From positions 20,979,676-21,043,675 of the forward strand of contig NC_135550.1 in NCBI RefSeq assembly GCF_964340395.1: 64,000 bases of DNA, written 5' to 3'. Source of the DNA: Glandiceps talaboti. Its lineage: Eukaryota; Hemichordata; Enteropneusta; Spengelidae. Under the pieces are notes generated by a model. The model saw only the letters and a list, made by a program, of their open reading frames with translations. It was not told the DNA's origin and ran no database searches. Below are positions 52,501 through 64,000 of this stretch, in pieces (positions within the stretch are counted from its first letter, which is position 1; each line of letters starts with the position of its first letter). A program made the position numbers and the translations under genes.

Positions 52501-53909
52501 CTTGCTTTATAAGTTCCAGTAGATACTGTATCAAATATGAAGGTTCTTTTCCATCATATATATTGGCAACTGGTTCATGTTGTCTGAAACAGAATCTATT
52601 TATCTACTATTTTCTGTACTCTATCTCTTCAACATAGAACCACCGGTGTTCCACATATCCAAGACCATAACAATTCCCAGGGGTGAAAGCATAGAATGTA
52701 CATGTTGGTCACCAGATGGTAGAATACTGGCTGTTGCTGGAAGGAAACTTCATCTTTTCTCAGTAAGTAACACAGCTGAGAGAGCTAAAACCTATATAGG
52801 TTGTTGCAATTTATGATTTATTTACTCCCAAATAACCGACCAAAATCGCTCAAAAGTGTCAGCTGCTGATTTTCTAAGATGTTTGACTCAAACCAGGGAT
52901 AAATTGATCTCTGTCTCACCAGGCTGAAAATCTTGAAACATGAAGCTATCATGGGACAAAACGGGAAATAGAAGTTATAAAAGAGAAAACGCTGTCCCCT
53001 TAGGGTTACAGTAGTGTAATGTATAACCCTGCTGATCCTGTCTGGCTTTACAATATGTAACTCTAGCTTACAGCCAAAAACATGTTGACAGTGTTATCAT
53101 CGGAGACAGAAGGGGATAAGGTTCCAGTGGATTTCACATTTCTTGTTCTTGTTGATAACATTACCAAGTAAATATTTAATGACTCAGAGATGATTGTATC
53201 AATGTAAGGTAATCCATGATATAATATTATTGGTGCTAAAAATCCTATCTGTACAAGGAATAAATGAAGTAATTGCAATCATCTTTTGACTTTGAAAAGC
53301 ACTTGTTGCGGATGTGATGTATTGTCGATGATGCAGGATTCCTGTATTACCTTGTTTTGGGTTAGATTTGTTTGTCATTAACTTGTCACCGTTGATAAAC
53401 TTAGCTATGTCATTTTATAAAAAACTGTGTGTGTGTCTGTGAAGTGTGGTTTTGAGGCTGTATATCTATGTGTGCAGTGCATAATTTATGTATGGGAGTG
53501 CAGTTTTCATGTGCCTCAGTTTGTGTACATAGATGTGTTCTTGTAGTATCCTCCTGTAAGAGTCGCTGTAACGATGTAAGTAATGCAGCATACACCTTTA
53601 CGTAACCAGTAAGATCTCATGATAACTGTGTCCTAGTCACTGCTATGCAAAATAGGTTTAAATAATACAAATCAATAGGTGTTCTGTTTTCTAATATACG
53701 AATTAGGTCTAATACTTCAAAACGAATTGTTCTAACTTGGCATTACTAATAAATGGTTAAACATTCCAGATTGTAAATGTACACATTATGTTCAGTGCCA
53801 GATTATATTATGTTTGTGTCTATGTGAATTGAATGCATGATGCATACATCATGCAGTATATATAACATTTATATTATTAAGTATATCATGGTGAATGCTT
53901 TGTGGGGTG

Positions 53910-54000
<91 letters not shown>

Positions 54001-57000
54001 CAAATAATTGATAATAACACGAAACTATAATAAATGTATTTTTTGAATATCATGGCAAGGAAACACAAAACTATACATTATGTATGTTTGAATATCATGG
54101 CAAAGAAACGCAACTATACTGTATGTATGTTTGAATATTGAATGCATAATCTAGGCAACATAAATAAAATAATTATGTTCCATGCATTTGTTCAAACATT
54201 GATATATATATATATATATATATATTATATTGTAGTTGTTGTAGTTGTATACAGTGTAATTGTATTGAAATGGTATACTTCTAAATCGCTAGCTTCTATT
54301 TTTATTTCTATGATATTAGGTTGTTGATGGCTTCCAAGAAGTAGCAGTGTGTGACCTCTACTATGTATGTAAAGATATTAGTATGTGTTGTAAGAAAGAT
54401 GACAGGCTAGATAAGGTTGGTGAAGTATAATGTTATTGAATATTACATATAATGAATAATAAAGAATTCATACTTGCTATGCTTATCATATATGTGGATA
54501 TCCTTCATAATTTACTGCATTTTTGTTCACTTGATAAACATTTGATAGACATGAATATGTTTACCTGCTTTATTAGGATTCTCCTCAGACAATTATGACA
54601 TTATGGTAGATTAGAAGAATCATTTCAATTTCTCCAAAATGAAAAATGAATATATGAAATTCATATAAAATTTGTTTGTGAATTTCTCACAGCTTTATCT
54701 GTCAGTTTCAAGAGATACATGTACATACATGCAGGTGATCGTGACTCAAAAGAATTTATGCAATACTAGGTTACAAAACATTGTTTTTTGCCATGACTGA
54801 CCAGTTAATCTACATTGAACATTTTCTGATACTTTCATTTTTATTTATTTATTTGTTTGTTTGTTTGTTTGTTTGTTTGTTTGTTTGTCTGTTTGTTTGT
54901 TTTTTATTTATTTATTTAATTATATTTATTTATCGGATAACCAACAGGAGCTAGTCCCATTTATAGGCTCCTTTGGTTCACTGTTAGTGTAGGATGAAAC
55001 CTGAGTACCCAGGAAAAACCTGTGTTGTATGGTAGAGTCAAACTGAACGACACACTTCTTACTTAAAGCAGGGTAAATTTAATCAAACCCTTAATGTGTT
55101 TGAACCCTGACCGCAGTGGTAAGAGGCAAGTGGTTTAACCACTCAGCCACTGACAACTGCCAGTAAGGACCCTTTCATGCTTATTTGCATCATCACTCTG
55201 TAAATCAAGTGAAATCACAAATTCTATATGTCAATCCCTCCAAATATTGTTACAAGTTATTAGCAAAACAAGACTAAGCTTCAGTAGTGTTTTGTTTTTG
55301 TTAAATACAAAGAAATTGAGATATCGTGACCCCCCCCACAAAGGTCAAAATGAAAAGCTGTTAATCATGTATTGGAACCATGGCATTTCCTTCTTTGATC
55401 TTGTTTTCAGTTTTCATAGCACTCAGATCATATCATTGTCCTGCATCCTATTTGAGGATGAGAAATGAAAACTTTACAATTAGTAGTTTGAAAGTGGAAA
55501 CAGATGGCATTTAGGAAGTGTATATTCAGAGAGACGCTGTATGCCTCAAGCCAGGATCACCTAAAACTCAGATTAGTCTCTGTTGCACTCAGTCTAAGCT
55601 ATTTTTTTGCAAATTTTAGACCACTTGACATTACCTTCCCAGACATCATGATGCCAGATTTGTTTTTTTTTCACATTTTAAAAGTAATCTCTCAATATTT
55701 AATAATAACAAGTTGGATGTTTTCATTAGTGGGTTTGAGTCCATATCATGACATTTATGTCATTTCTGTAGGCTATGGCAAGCAGTGTATGTTTTTTTTT
55801 TAAAGGTTAAAATATGTATGACAATGATTGAATTAATTAGATAATCTTATAAGTTGGACGTCTCCATAATCCTGGTACGTGCTGGTAAAATTCTAAATAG
55901 AGCAAGAGTACATATAGTTCTGCCAAACACTATTTTAGTGGGAAACCCATGTAAAATGACTCGAGGAACTTGGGTAAATTTTACCTACTATGGTATACTG
56001 CACTTAAGGTTACCCTTACTTAATTCTAGTACTAATTTCTCAGTCAGTTAAAACATTTTTTCTAAATAATTTTTTTTTAAAGTACCTATAAGTGTGTATG
56101 TGTATTCAAGTTCCCAAATTTCAGCAATAGACAATAATTTTCACTCAGATATGCATTTGTGGGGTCTTCATTTACAATCAGTGATGTTGTGATTTTTTCA
56201 AATCTATCGTAGAGGGCATCATTTAAAAAAAATTAATTTGCCAGGTTAAAGAAATGTAGGGTTGGTCAGGTGATAAGAAACCTAGAATTAAGTATGGCCA
56301 CTCTAATACAAACATTGGTAGGGAAACCTTAGTAGAATAACTCAAGGACTTGGCTATATTTTTTTTTTTTTTTATATTTATAAGATTTTATTGGTAACTT
56401 CAGTTGTTTACAATATAAGTTGCTCTTGTTTTACATAATAAGATGGTGTATTGTTATCCATTTGTTACAGTGCCTTTCAAGTTTGTCTTTGTTCAGTACT
56501 TCCAACACTTAACACAAATCAGATTTTAGATATTTCAGTTTGTGTATAGACAGGTATCAGAGGGGGCCCACAGTGTAACAGATATGTCACATATAAACAC
56601 ACTCCTATCAAACAAACCTTCATGAATTCAGGGTTACTGTATCTATCTAATTTTTTTTTTTAAAGATATTTTTAGAAAATCTTAATTACAACATGACTAA
56701 GTTTGTGTTTATATGGTAAAAATCTACATAAATTTTTGTAGTCATACAGATACCAAGGTTCCCAACAAAATGTTGTTTTATAACAATTAGTAAATGCATA
56801 TACAACACAGTCACTGTATAAAAATGTCAATAGATTTCCCATCATGTGTTGCTGGGGGGTCTCAAACTATAAGTTCAAAGATTACTTGAGATGTGTTTTG
56901 TTTATTTTGGCAGTACCTGATAGCACTAGCTGGTCCTAATGGTGTAGAGATCCACACATGTACAATGGACCGTGAACATCATTATCTGATGTCAGATGAT

Positions 57001-60000
57001 ACAATCTCTTTACATGTAGAGCTTCCCATTGCTATGCTCAAGTACTCCTGTGATGGCCAATATCTTGGTGTGGTAAGTTGGTTGAAAAGTAAAAGTAATA
57101 GTCAGCTATCATTACGTCACTTTTGGACAGCAATTCTTTCTTTTCATCAGCTGTGTACTATAACACATAATGATTCAAATTACAAAGCATTTTTTGCAAC
57201 ACAGATCAGATCTGCAGAAATAATGAAACATTTAGGTGAAGAAACAGTAGGATGTGAAAATGAAACAGTGAAATAGAATATAATGCAGCAGATAGAATGA
57301 CAAGGAAATGAGAAATATCAAACATAAATTATTCAATTCCATTCAATATAACTTCAAATGTCCCATGTTGGGTAATTCAACAACTATTTTTTCATAAGTT
57401 AGTCAATGTGTGGTATACTTTCATTTTACAACGTACCAGTATCCATTTTGTGTGGTCAAATAGTTTTTCTTTTGTTGTTGTTGTTTATAGATGCATGTAC
57501 AAGTTGTTATTGTACTTTTTAAATGCATGTACAAATATTAGCAGCTTTCTTTGAACTTTGAAAAGCGTCACAGCAAAGCAAATTGCAATAAAGTATGATC
57601 AGATGGCACTGACTCCAGGCATTGACAATCTTCCTAAAGTGCGTTCATCTTTTCAATTATAGCAACTCCTTGGAGACTGACCACACAAAACATGTACATG
57701 ATACATAAGCTAGGGAGGTATGGTTAGGGATAAGTGAGGCATAGGAGTGTGATTAGACCCCTTAACTTCAACCTGATGTGTATACTTGACCCTTGTTCTT
57801 CATTTGCTCCACTATGTATGTGAGTCAATTCTACAACTTCATAACCCTCTATAGGAATCCTAAACTGACCAAATTCAGGCTGAAAAGTGCCGACATGAGA
57901 AACAAAATAATAGTCCTTGTTTTGACAAATATTAATACTTCCATACAGGCAGCCATGGATGGTCATTTTGGGATTTGGAAAGTTCAAGATCAAATGGAAG
58001 AACACAAAGGTAAGTATAAGCACCTGCTTACTTTCGTCATAAAAGAATTACCTGTTTGAAGTATAGCCAAAAATGTGTCCATCTGTCTGTCTGACACTTG
58101 TATATTGTCACATTGTCCCTGCTGTTTATCTAATGTGTATGCTTTAATGAGAGCAACAAGACACTAATTTTCTGAAAGTCAAATTTATTCCCATGTAATG
58201 CCATTCATTATGTTCGTTACTGTGTAATCAAACCATGGTAGGTAGTTGCATGTGCCTTTAATACATCAAATAAAAGACTAACTAATTATCATACCAAGGC
58301 TATGTGTTATTAGGCCCAAAGTATAATATGATATTACAAAGGCTTTAAGTAAAGTCTCACAATTCTGAAGAAAAAAAAATATACTTTGATGAATTTAGCA
58401 TGGGATTTAGCATTAGTCTCAACTTACAAGATGTGTAGGAGAAATCCATTTTATTATTAAAGTTTTATCAAATTCTTGACAGATTTCTGGTTCCTTCATC
58501 TGAGAACACTACGAATTACCAGCATAGATTTTTCTGAAGACGCCAAGAAGGTTGCAGTGTCCTGTTGGGATGGCTCATACTATGTCTTCCAGCTGGTAAC
58601 CTTTGATGTTCTTTCTCACTTTCAGACAAAATATTCAACTATCAGGCTCTCTTCCTTCCTCTGGGAATCCACAAGGCTTACTATGATATGTTGGCTTTAT
58701 TTATTTATATATTTATTTAAGTTTTCTTTGTCAGTCATTCTCTCTGTGAAGTCATGATGGTCAAATGGTTAGAGTGGCGGGCTCATAATATACAAGTTAC
58801 AATGTTTTGAGTATCACCGTGTCTATTTGTTTAAGATTTGAACCCCTATTATGCCCCTATCAACCCTGCTGTATAAATTGGAATCTTGTAGGACAAAGTT
58901 TGCTATGTGATGGATTGAAATGTATGCACTCACAAAAGTTTAAAGGGATTGTATGCCTCCAGGGAGTTAAGGAAGTATGAAGAACTGTTGTGCCATTATA
59001 GATCTGTGCCAGGGGTTATAAATGTACAATGCTTTGAGCACAATTGGAGAAAGCACTGTACATTAGTATGATTATTTTCAACCACGCTTTCCTATAAATA
59101 TATGCCATACATTTAATACTGCCATACAGAAGTGAGCAATAGAAATCATATTATTAATAACATGTGCTGTGATCATGAATCCAGGGGTTAGAAAAAAAAC
59201 AATGTACCACTACTGATATAAATATTTCTTTCTCACAGAATCAAGAAGTTGGTAAATTTCAGTGGAAGACTGTGAGATATAATCTGAATTCACCAGTTGA
59301 AAAGGTGACTGGAGTATTACCTGGTACTTTAGTATGTTGGTCACATCAGGACAGATACTTCAGGTTTGTATTCAGAATTATATCTCATCACTTTCTGTAC
59401 TCAGTATGGTATATCATTTACATTGTTCATGTTTGATGTATGTAAAGTCTGCAATTCATGCATTATGTTCAGATCCATTAATCCACACTTGCCACACAAT
59501 ACCATGCAAAAACAACACAATGGTAAATTACAATCTAGCACAAATCAAAACAATGGACAATACATTTATACAATGCAAGACAACAATACCCAGTACAATG
59601 GTAGGTAATACACTGCAGGACAATTGAAATTGGATACAATACTGTATAAAAGTTTCAGGACTATGTTTTCCTTTATTTTGGCAGTCTTTGTAATCCAACA
59701 GACAAGGGAAGTGTTGTTTATGTATACTGTGTGGTGTCAGCAAGAGTCCAACAGATTACAGTGTGTAGTGGCAATGACTATGTCAAAGGATTGACTGTTA
59801 AAAAGTAAGTATGGTACACACCCCTCTATCACCATGGCAAGCTTTTAAGTTTTCTTTTGAACCAGGCTGTATAACAGATAAACCATTCTCTCCTTCATAT
59901 CTTCTACTTCTACTTCTACTTTGACAGAATTGATGGGAAAGAGTACATATCTGCCACCGAAGTTGAACATTATTGTCATGTATATCATTTACATGTTGGT

Positions 60001-63000
60001 AAATTATTAGAAAATGCATCATGTCGGACAAAGTAAAGCCTGCTTCGATCTTATGGCAATATGCACTTGTAACAAAAAGTTGGTACCTAAGTTACCATTC
60101 TTTACTCTGTAGGTTATAGTCATAGAAATCACAACTATTATGTCCCAACATTGTGGATCTATGTTGTTATATAAATCCGAACGAAATTGAGCAGATGAAT
60201 GTATTTTCAAGGATGTAAAAACTTGATGAAAAGAAAGGAAAAGTATTCTGGCAGCTTTAATATAATCAAATAGAATTATTCTATCAGTTGTTAAACAATT
60301 ATCTTTGTTCTCATATTAAGTGCTTAGAATGTTTAGTTTTCCATCGTCCTTCGACAGAATTGATGGAAAAGAGTACATAGTTTACTTCACAAAGAAGAGA
60401 AAGCTGGGTTTGGTGAAGATCACACCTGGAATGGAAAGGATGCCATCACAGCAGGAGCATTGGGAAACTCTCATGGAGAGTGTGTCCGGAACAGTGTCAT
60501 ACAACAACTCTGTTACAAGTCCAATACTTAGAATTGAATACAATAATCTTTTCAAGCAGTGTGTGGACAACTTTGAGACTGATAACACAAATTGTAGTAC
60601 TTCAACTGACAATACATGTAGTGATGATATTGTGAAATTGAACATTGTACTACCTAAGAAGATAGCGGATGTAAGTCAGAGAATTGTACAAAGGAAAAGT
60701 GACAAGGAAAGGAATAGCTTGCCAAAATATGAAGTTCTACTATCCTCAAATGCTGTGGTATTTCTGTCTGGTCTGGCAGCACACGTTTATTTGTTTGTAA
60801 GCAAGCAGTGGAAATCAATAGTCTTCAGAAAAAAGACATTGAAGGTGATTCTTTGTTCAGGTTAGTGTTCATTATAACAGTTTCCAGCACTTTTAGTCTG
60901 CCATTGGAGTAGATCATCTTGCTTTTGTAACTTGTAAAGAAGTGCAAGGATTTCTGACTAATGTATTCTGTATATAAAGCAAGGCCTGTTCAAGTAGACA
61001 GACTTTGTGAAAGAATGACATATTGCTGTATGATAAAGACAATAACCAAAGCAGACCTTTTTCTGTTATAAAGTGTAAGTTGGTGATGATCAAAATAAGT
61101 CTGTCTTGGATATACACTGCTCATTTGTCATGTCTATCAGCATCAAATATCATTGTATTTAACAAGGGTGTCAAGTCATCCTGTAATTTCTCTGTACTGT
61201 TTTGTTAAAATAAAAATTACAGTCAAAACAACTTTTACCTTTTTCTGGTGGTCTGACCAGCATCCACTGAAGATGTTACTTGTGAAAGATCCTTTGGAGA
61301 ACACTGTAAACAGTCTCTAACTTCTATACCATTTTCCAATAGAGTGTATCTTTAATCTAATGACACTAAGTTAATAAGATAGTACAGGGAGTTGGGCCTT
61401 TATACATGTAGTGATGTTTGCACCTTAAAAAGGCAAAGTCAGTGATCATAAGTCAAATCTGTTGGATTGGGTTTGCCACATTGTGGAATCGCAAGTCTAG
61501 AAAAAGTTATGATCTAATATGCTAACTTACTGTACAAAATCAGCTCAAAAACTTGAATCATATGCTAGATGTTTGATATGTATAATGCAATATTAACAAT
61601 TTCTCCAAAACTTAACAATTTATATTGCCTCATTCCCATTATTTTACAATACCATGTGACTGATATTTTTTTCAGTATTGTTGCCCAGAACATGTGTATT
61701 GATTATTTGGTTATCATGTCCCAACAGGTGATTGGTTGGTGTATATCACAACTGACAGGACTCTGTGTATGTATAACCTGACCAATGACAGTCTAAAGAA
61801 GTACCAGTCTCCTATCACAGTGAACAACTTATTGGATGACATCACTATGGTTGCATCTACAACTCGGCTCTACTGTGTGTTGTTAGATATTGATAGACAA
61901 GGAAATGGTCACACACTGCAAATTGAATTTTCAGGTTAGATTCATCAGTACATGTAGTAACAATTGATGTTTTTGTTTGAAAAAATGTTTGAAGAATTGT
62001 ATATTTGTACATGCATATAAAATGTAAGCTGATTGGTTTGCAGTGTCATTTGAGAGCAATGTGAATATCTACATTTATATATGAATATTTCATAACTTAA
62101 GTCGCAACTTGTCCAGTAATTTTCATATGTCCGCATTTAGCAACTTCCCAAAATTTCCGAAGGTGCTGTGACCTCCATCTGTGGGTCCATTGCTCATACT
62201 TGCACACAATAGTTCATATATGTAGAAAATTAGGTAATTTTATTATTATTTAGGTCAGCAATAACATACAGAAATTAGAGTAAGTCATACGATCTTATTT
62301 CAGAATCCATACAAGTGAAAAGACAAAGTGTATGTCTACCATTCATGAGAGAGAATTCAGACTATGGAAGAACTGAAGTAGTACTTATAGGTGGCTTGTT
62401 AGTATTTCATCAGTGGAATTCACAGTCAAGTACAGCAAGTCACCAGTATCATGTGGTCATTCCAGGTAAGTATATCAACTACATTCGTAGTTGTTGTAGG
62501 GTTTGGTCTCAGTTATTTTAATACAATGTATTACATTGTCGCTTTGTACATGGAGTTGACATTATACAGTTTTTGACTGAAAATAAACAATGATAATTTT
62601 ATTATTAATTTGAATTATCATCTTTCACATAACATAGTTCTCTTGGACATCCAAGATGACAGATGGGCATGATTTAAAACAAAGCCAAAGTCATGTCAAG
62701 TTCATTCTTAGAAGTACCTTTGGTTTCACAGTGGAATGAAAGTGCCACGATAGTTTGTCAGTGCATTGTATTTTCATCCATAGAATTTCCTTTACCATTT
62801 TCATCATTCTAAAGCTAAACTTAGGTATCATATTTGACATAAGATAATACTTTTTGAATGACTAAGATTCCAACAAAGTTAAGCTGAATGTTGTAGGCAG
62901 ACAAAACATTCAGGTAATATTCAATAGCCCAGAGACTTTTGACATTCAAATCTAGCAATCCTCCATGTTGGAAATGATAGCCAGATTTGAAAACCAACAA

Positions 63001-63437
63001 TGAATCTCCAGGCTAACCAGTTTGAAATTCAACCCTTAGTGCGAGACGTTGAAATATGATACCTGCCTATAGTTAGTTGTATTTAATCATTAGTGTCAAA
63101 CTGTTAAACTAAATTTATTTGTTGAATATTAAACATAAAGAAATACACAACTGGTAATACTAGTGTAGAAAACAAACCAAATATTCTTTGGCAGATCCAA
63201 ACCTTTTCAATTATTTTACCTGCAAATTCATTGTCTATTTGGTGCTACACACTATGTCTTATGCAATATCTAGTAATTCATTTGTACTCCTATTTACTGT
63301 TAGTGTTGCATGCTTTTTCCATAGGTCTCAGCCTCCACAGGAGTTTCCAGCTCAATGAACAAATGGAGTTCACCAAGTTCTGTGATTTCTATTCAGAACA
63401 ACTGTGTCATTTACAAAATCTTGTGAAAACTTACTGA
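49514..63437 (+). CDS. WD40-like beta-propeller protein, unrecognised
   Basis: Twelve exons join in frame to 644 aa: 49514-49664, 52638-52762, 54320-54415 (or 54320-54364), 56914-57072, 57949-58009, 58483-58595, 59239-59363, 59685-59804, 60358-60860, 61728-61934, 62304-62465 and 63325-63437. The first half has WD40-type strands: CTCWSPDGRILAVAGRKLHL (about 72-91), LKYSCDGQYLGVAAMDGHFG (about 165-184) and IDFSEDAKKVAVSCWDGSYY (about 212-231). There is no signal peptide or membrane segment, so it is probably intracellular. A Ser/Thr/Asn-rich, likely flexible stretch (around NFETDNTNCSTSTDN) lies in the 503-nt exon. The C-terminus is NLVKTY. I could not match it to any named family, so no function is given. 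Exon 3 has two in-frame donors, and an alternative exon at 59928-59998 could replace the 503-nt exon. Confidence 0.8.
51600..52210. repeat. Minisatellite, 11 copies with two unit lengths
   Basis: The core GATAAGGGAATTGTTACATG recurs eleven times with small changes. Units are about 42 bp, or about 56 bp when they carry an extra TGTGTGACTCTAGG-type block. The array lies in intron 1 of the WD40-like gene, and its open frames are a by-product of the repeat. Confidence 0.95.
53912..53999. repeat. (GT)n microsatellite
   Basis: About 44 GT units with a single interruption (TTTGTG), in intron 2 of the WD40-like gene. Confidence 0.95.
54202..54225. repeat. (AT)n microsatellite
   Basis: About twelve AT units in intron 2 of the WD40-like gene, roughly 95 bp before exon 3. 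Confidence 0.95.
54841..55155 (-). repeat. tRNA-derived SINE with (CAAA)n tail
   Basis: On the minus strand there is a Ser/Leu-type tRNA head: A box TGGCTGAGTGG (55149-55139) and B box GGTTCAAAC (55106-55098), 43 bp apart. The body contains TTTTTCCTGGGTACTCAGGT, a block resembling the conserved core of several marine-invertebrate repeats. The 3' tail is AAATAAAT followed by (CAAA)n, seen on plus as (TTTG)n at 54852-54902. It looks complete and lies in intron 3 of the WD40-like gene. Confidence 0.8.
55938..56353 (+). repeat. Dispersed repeat fragments
   Basis: GGGAAACCCATG...GACTCGAGGAACTTGG (55940-55974) recurs as GGGAAACCTTAG...AACTCAAGGACTTGG (56320-56353). The block just before the second copy (56256-56315) matches 48656-48722. 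All belong to one unidentified repeat family. Confidence 0.45.
58751..59080 (+). repeat. Older tRNA-derived SINE
   Basis: A perfect A box (TGGTCAAATGG, 58758-58768) begins a head related to the 6610 copy (shared ATGGTTAGAG). Its B box near 58804 has decayed. About 250 bp further on, TGCTTTGAGCACAATTGGAG resembles a SINE/LINE 3' body. It lies in intron 6 of the WD40-like gene. Confidence 0.55.
59928..59998 (+). CDS. Putative alternative exon of the WD40-like gene
   Basis: After the acceptor TTTGACAG this exon starts with the same 22 bases as exon 60358-60860 apart from one synonymous change (GGG/GGA), encoding IDGKEYI. It then diverges (SATEVEHYCHVYHLHV) and stays open to a donor GTAAAT at 59999. 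Entry phase (2) and exit phase (1) equal those of the 503-nt exon. It can therefore splice from 59804 and directly to 61728 in frame, giving a protein of 500 aa. If the donor is not used, the frame ends at a stop about 35 bases later. Expression is unproven. Confidence 0.5.
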
Positions 63438-64000
63438 ATTTTTAAAAGACATGATAGTCTGAAAGTGCCATGATATTCTTTTATGATCTTGAATAAGTTT
63501 GACACTGCCAGTGTATCTATCATCCATGAGCTCACACACTGCCACAATATTTAGGCTCAACACTTTTAACTTTTCCACCGGGTTGTGATAAAGTGAGATA
63601 AGAATACAATGATAACTGTGGATTTTATGTTACACTGATCTAGTATACAATGCAAGGCTAATTAGTATTCAATTATGTTAATTACATGATGACTATTGTT
63701 TTGGTATTCAAATTTTATGATAATCAGTTGTTGCAAATCAAGAGACATTACAGGCCTAGCATTACACACTGTATATCAAATATAATGCTGTATGTCAACA
63801 CGTCAGTAAGATTCTATGCTTGTAAAAAGAAAAGAAATAGAGAAATGTGCCATTTTAAAGCTGAAAGAAGTCATTAAAGTAATATTTAGAAATGTAGAAT
63901 GTTGTTTTCTATTTCATGTAAATTCCTGGCTATAGAACTCGCACAGTACTTTGGCAGCATTCACAGGTGTTTATCTGTGGGCTATTGTAAAGGAAGCATT
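63438..64000 (+). other. 3' UTR of the WD40-like gene
   Basis: There is no canonical AATAAA in this stretch. The variant ATTAAA at 63873-63878 could end a 3' UTR of about 450 nt. Nothing else is recognisable up to the window edge. Confidence 0.4.

Noticed and set aside
55504-55803. 99-codon plus-strand open frame in intron 3 of the WD40-like gene
   Set aside because: Poly-Phe and low-complexity stretches, overlaps repeat-rich DNA and lacks fitting splice sites.
1-64000. Retroviral, LTR or Polinton-type element
   Set aside because: No polymerase, integrase or capsid-like reading frame and no long direct terminal repeats seen.

Overview
This is an AT-rich (by eye about two-thirds A+T), intron-rich animal nuclear DNA window. 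The genes have spliced coding exons with GT-AG borders, vertebrate-like domain layouts, UTRs with AATAAA signals, and introns full of microsatellites, minisatellites, foldback elements and tRNA-derived SINEs. Protein content (PTK7 with seven Ig domains, AP2S1, POLR1C) fits a bilaterian. The compact genes and repeat style suggest a marine invertebrate (non-vertebrate deuterostome or lophotrochozoan), but I cannot name the phylum from sequence alone.

Layout, left to right. (1) AP2S1 on the minus strand (CDS 697-3313, four coding exons, 142 aa). (2) POLR1C on the plus strand (3679-10284, eleven exons, 344 aa). These two start head to head, 365 bp apart between start codons, around a YY1-type motif. 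(3) A repeat-rich gap, 10.3-13.2 kb, with three different degenerate tandem repeats and a perfect 27-bp palindrome. (4) A BTB-BACK-kelch protein on the minus strand whose recognised coding region has no intron (13729-15552). (5) PTK7 on the minus strand (19324-47266, thirteen coding exons, 1074 aa): signal peptide, seven Ig domains, one membrane segment and a pseudokinase domain. Its second intron is about 15 kb and its 3' UTR is probably about 3 kb. (6) A WD40-like gene I do not recognise on the plus strand (49514-63437, twelve exons, 644 aa), divergent from PTK7.

All exon chains were built by hand from splice sites and checked for reading-phase closure. AP2S1, POLR1C and PTK7 come out at, or within a few residues of, the known vertebrate lengths. 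The genes are not functionally linked in an obvious way: AP2S1 acts in clathrin endocytosis, POLR1C in RNA polymerases I and III, the kelch protein probably in CUL3 ubiquitin ligases, and PTK7 in Wnt/planar cell polarity signalling.

The most interesting new observation is in the WD40-like gene. Two alternative exons (59928-59998 and 60358-60860) begin with the same 22 bases behind similar acceptors and have identical entry and exit phases. They could therefore be mutually exclusive exons giving 500-aa and 644-aa proteins. I saw no virus-like or LTR element, tRNA gene, rRNA gene or CRISPR array.
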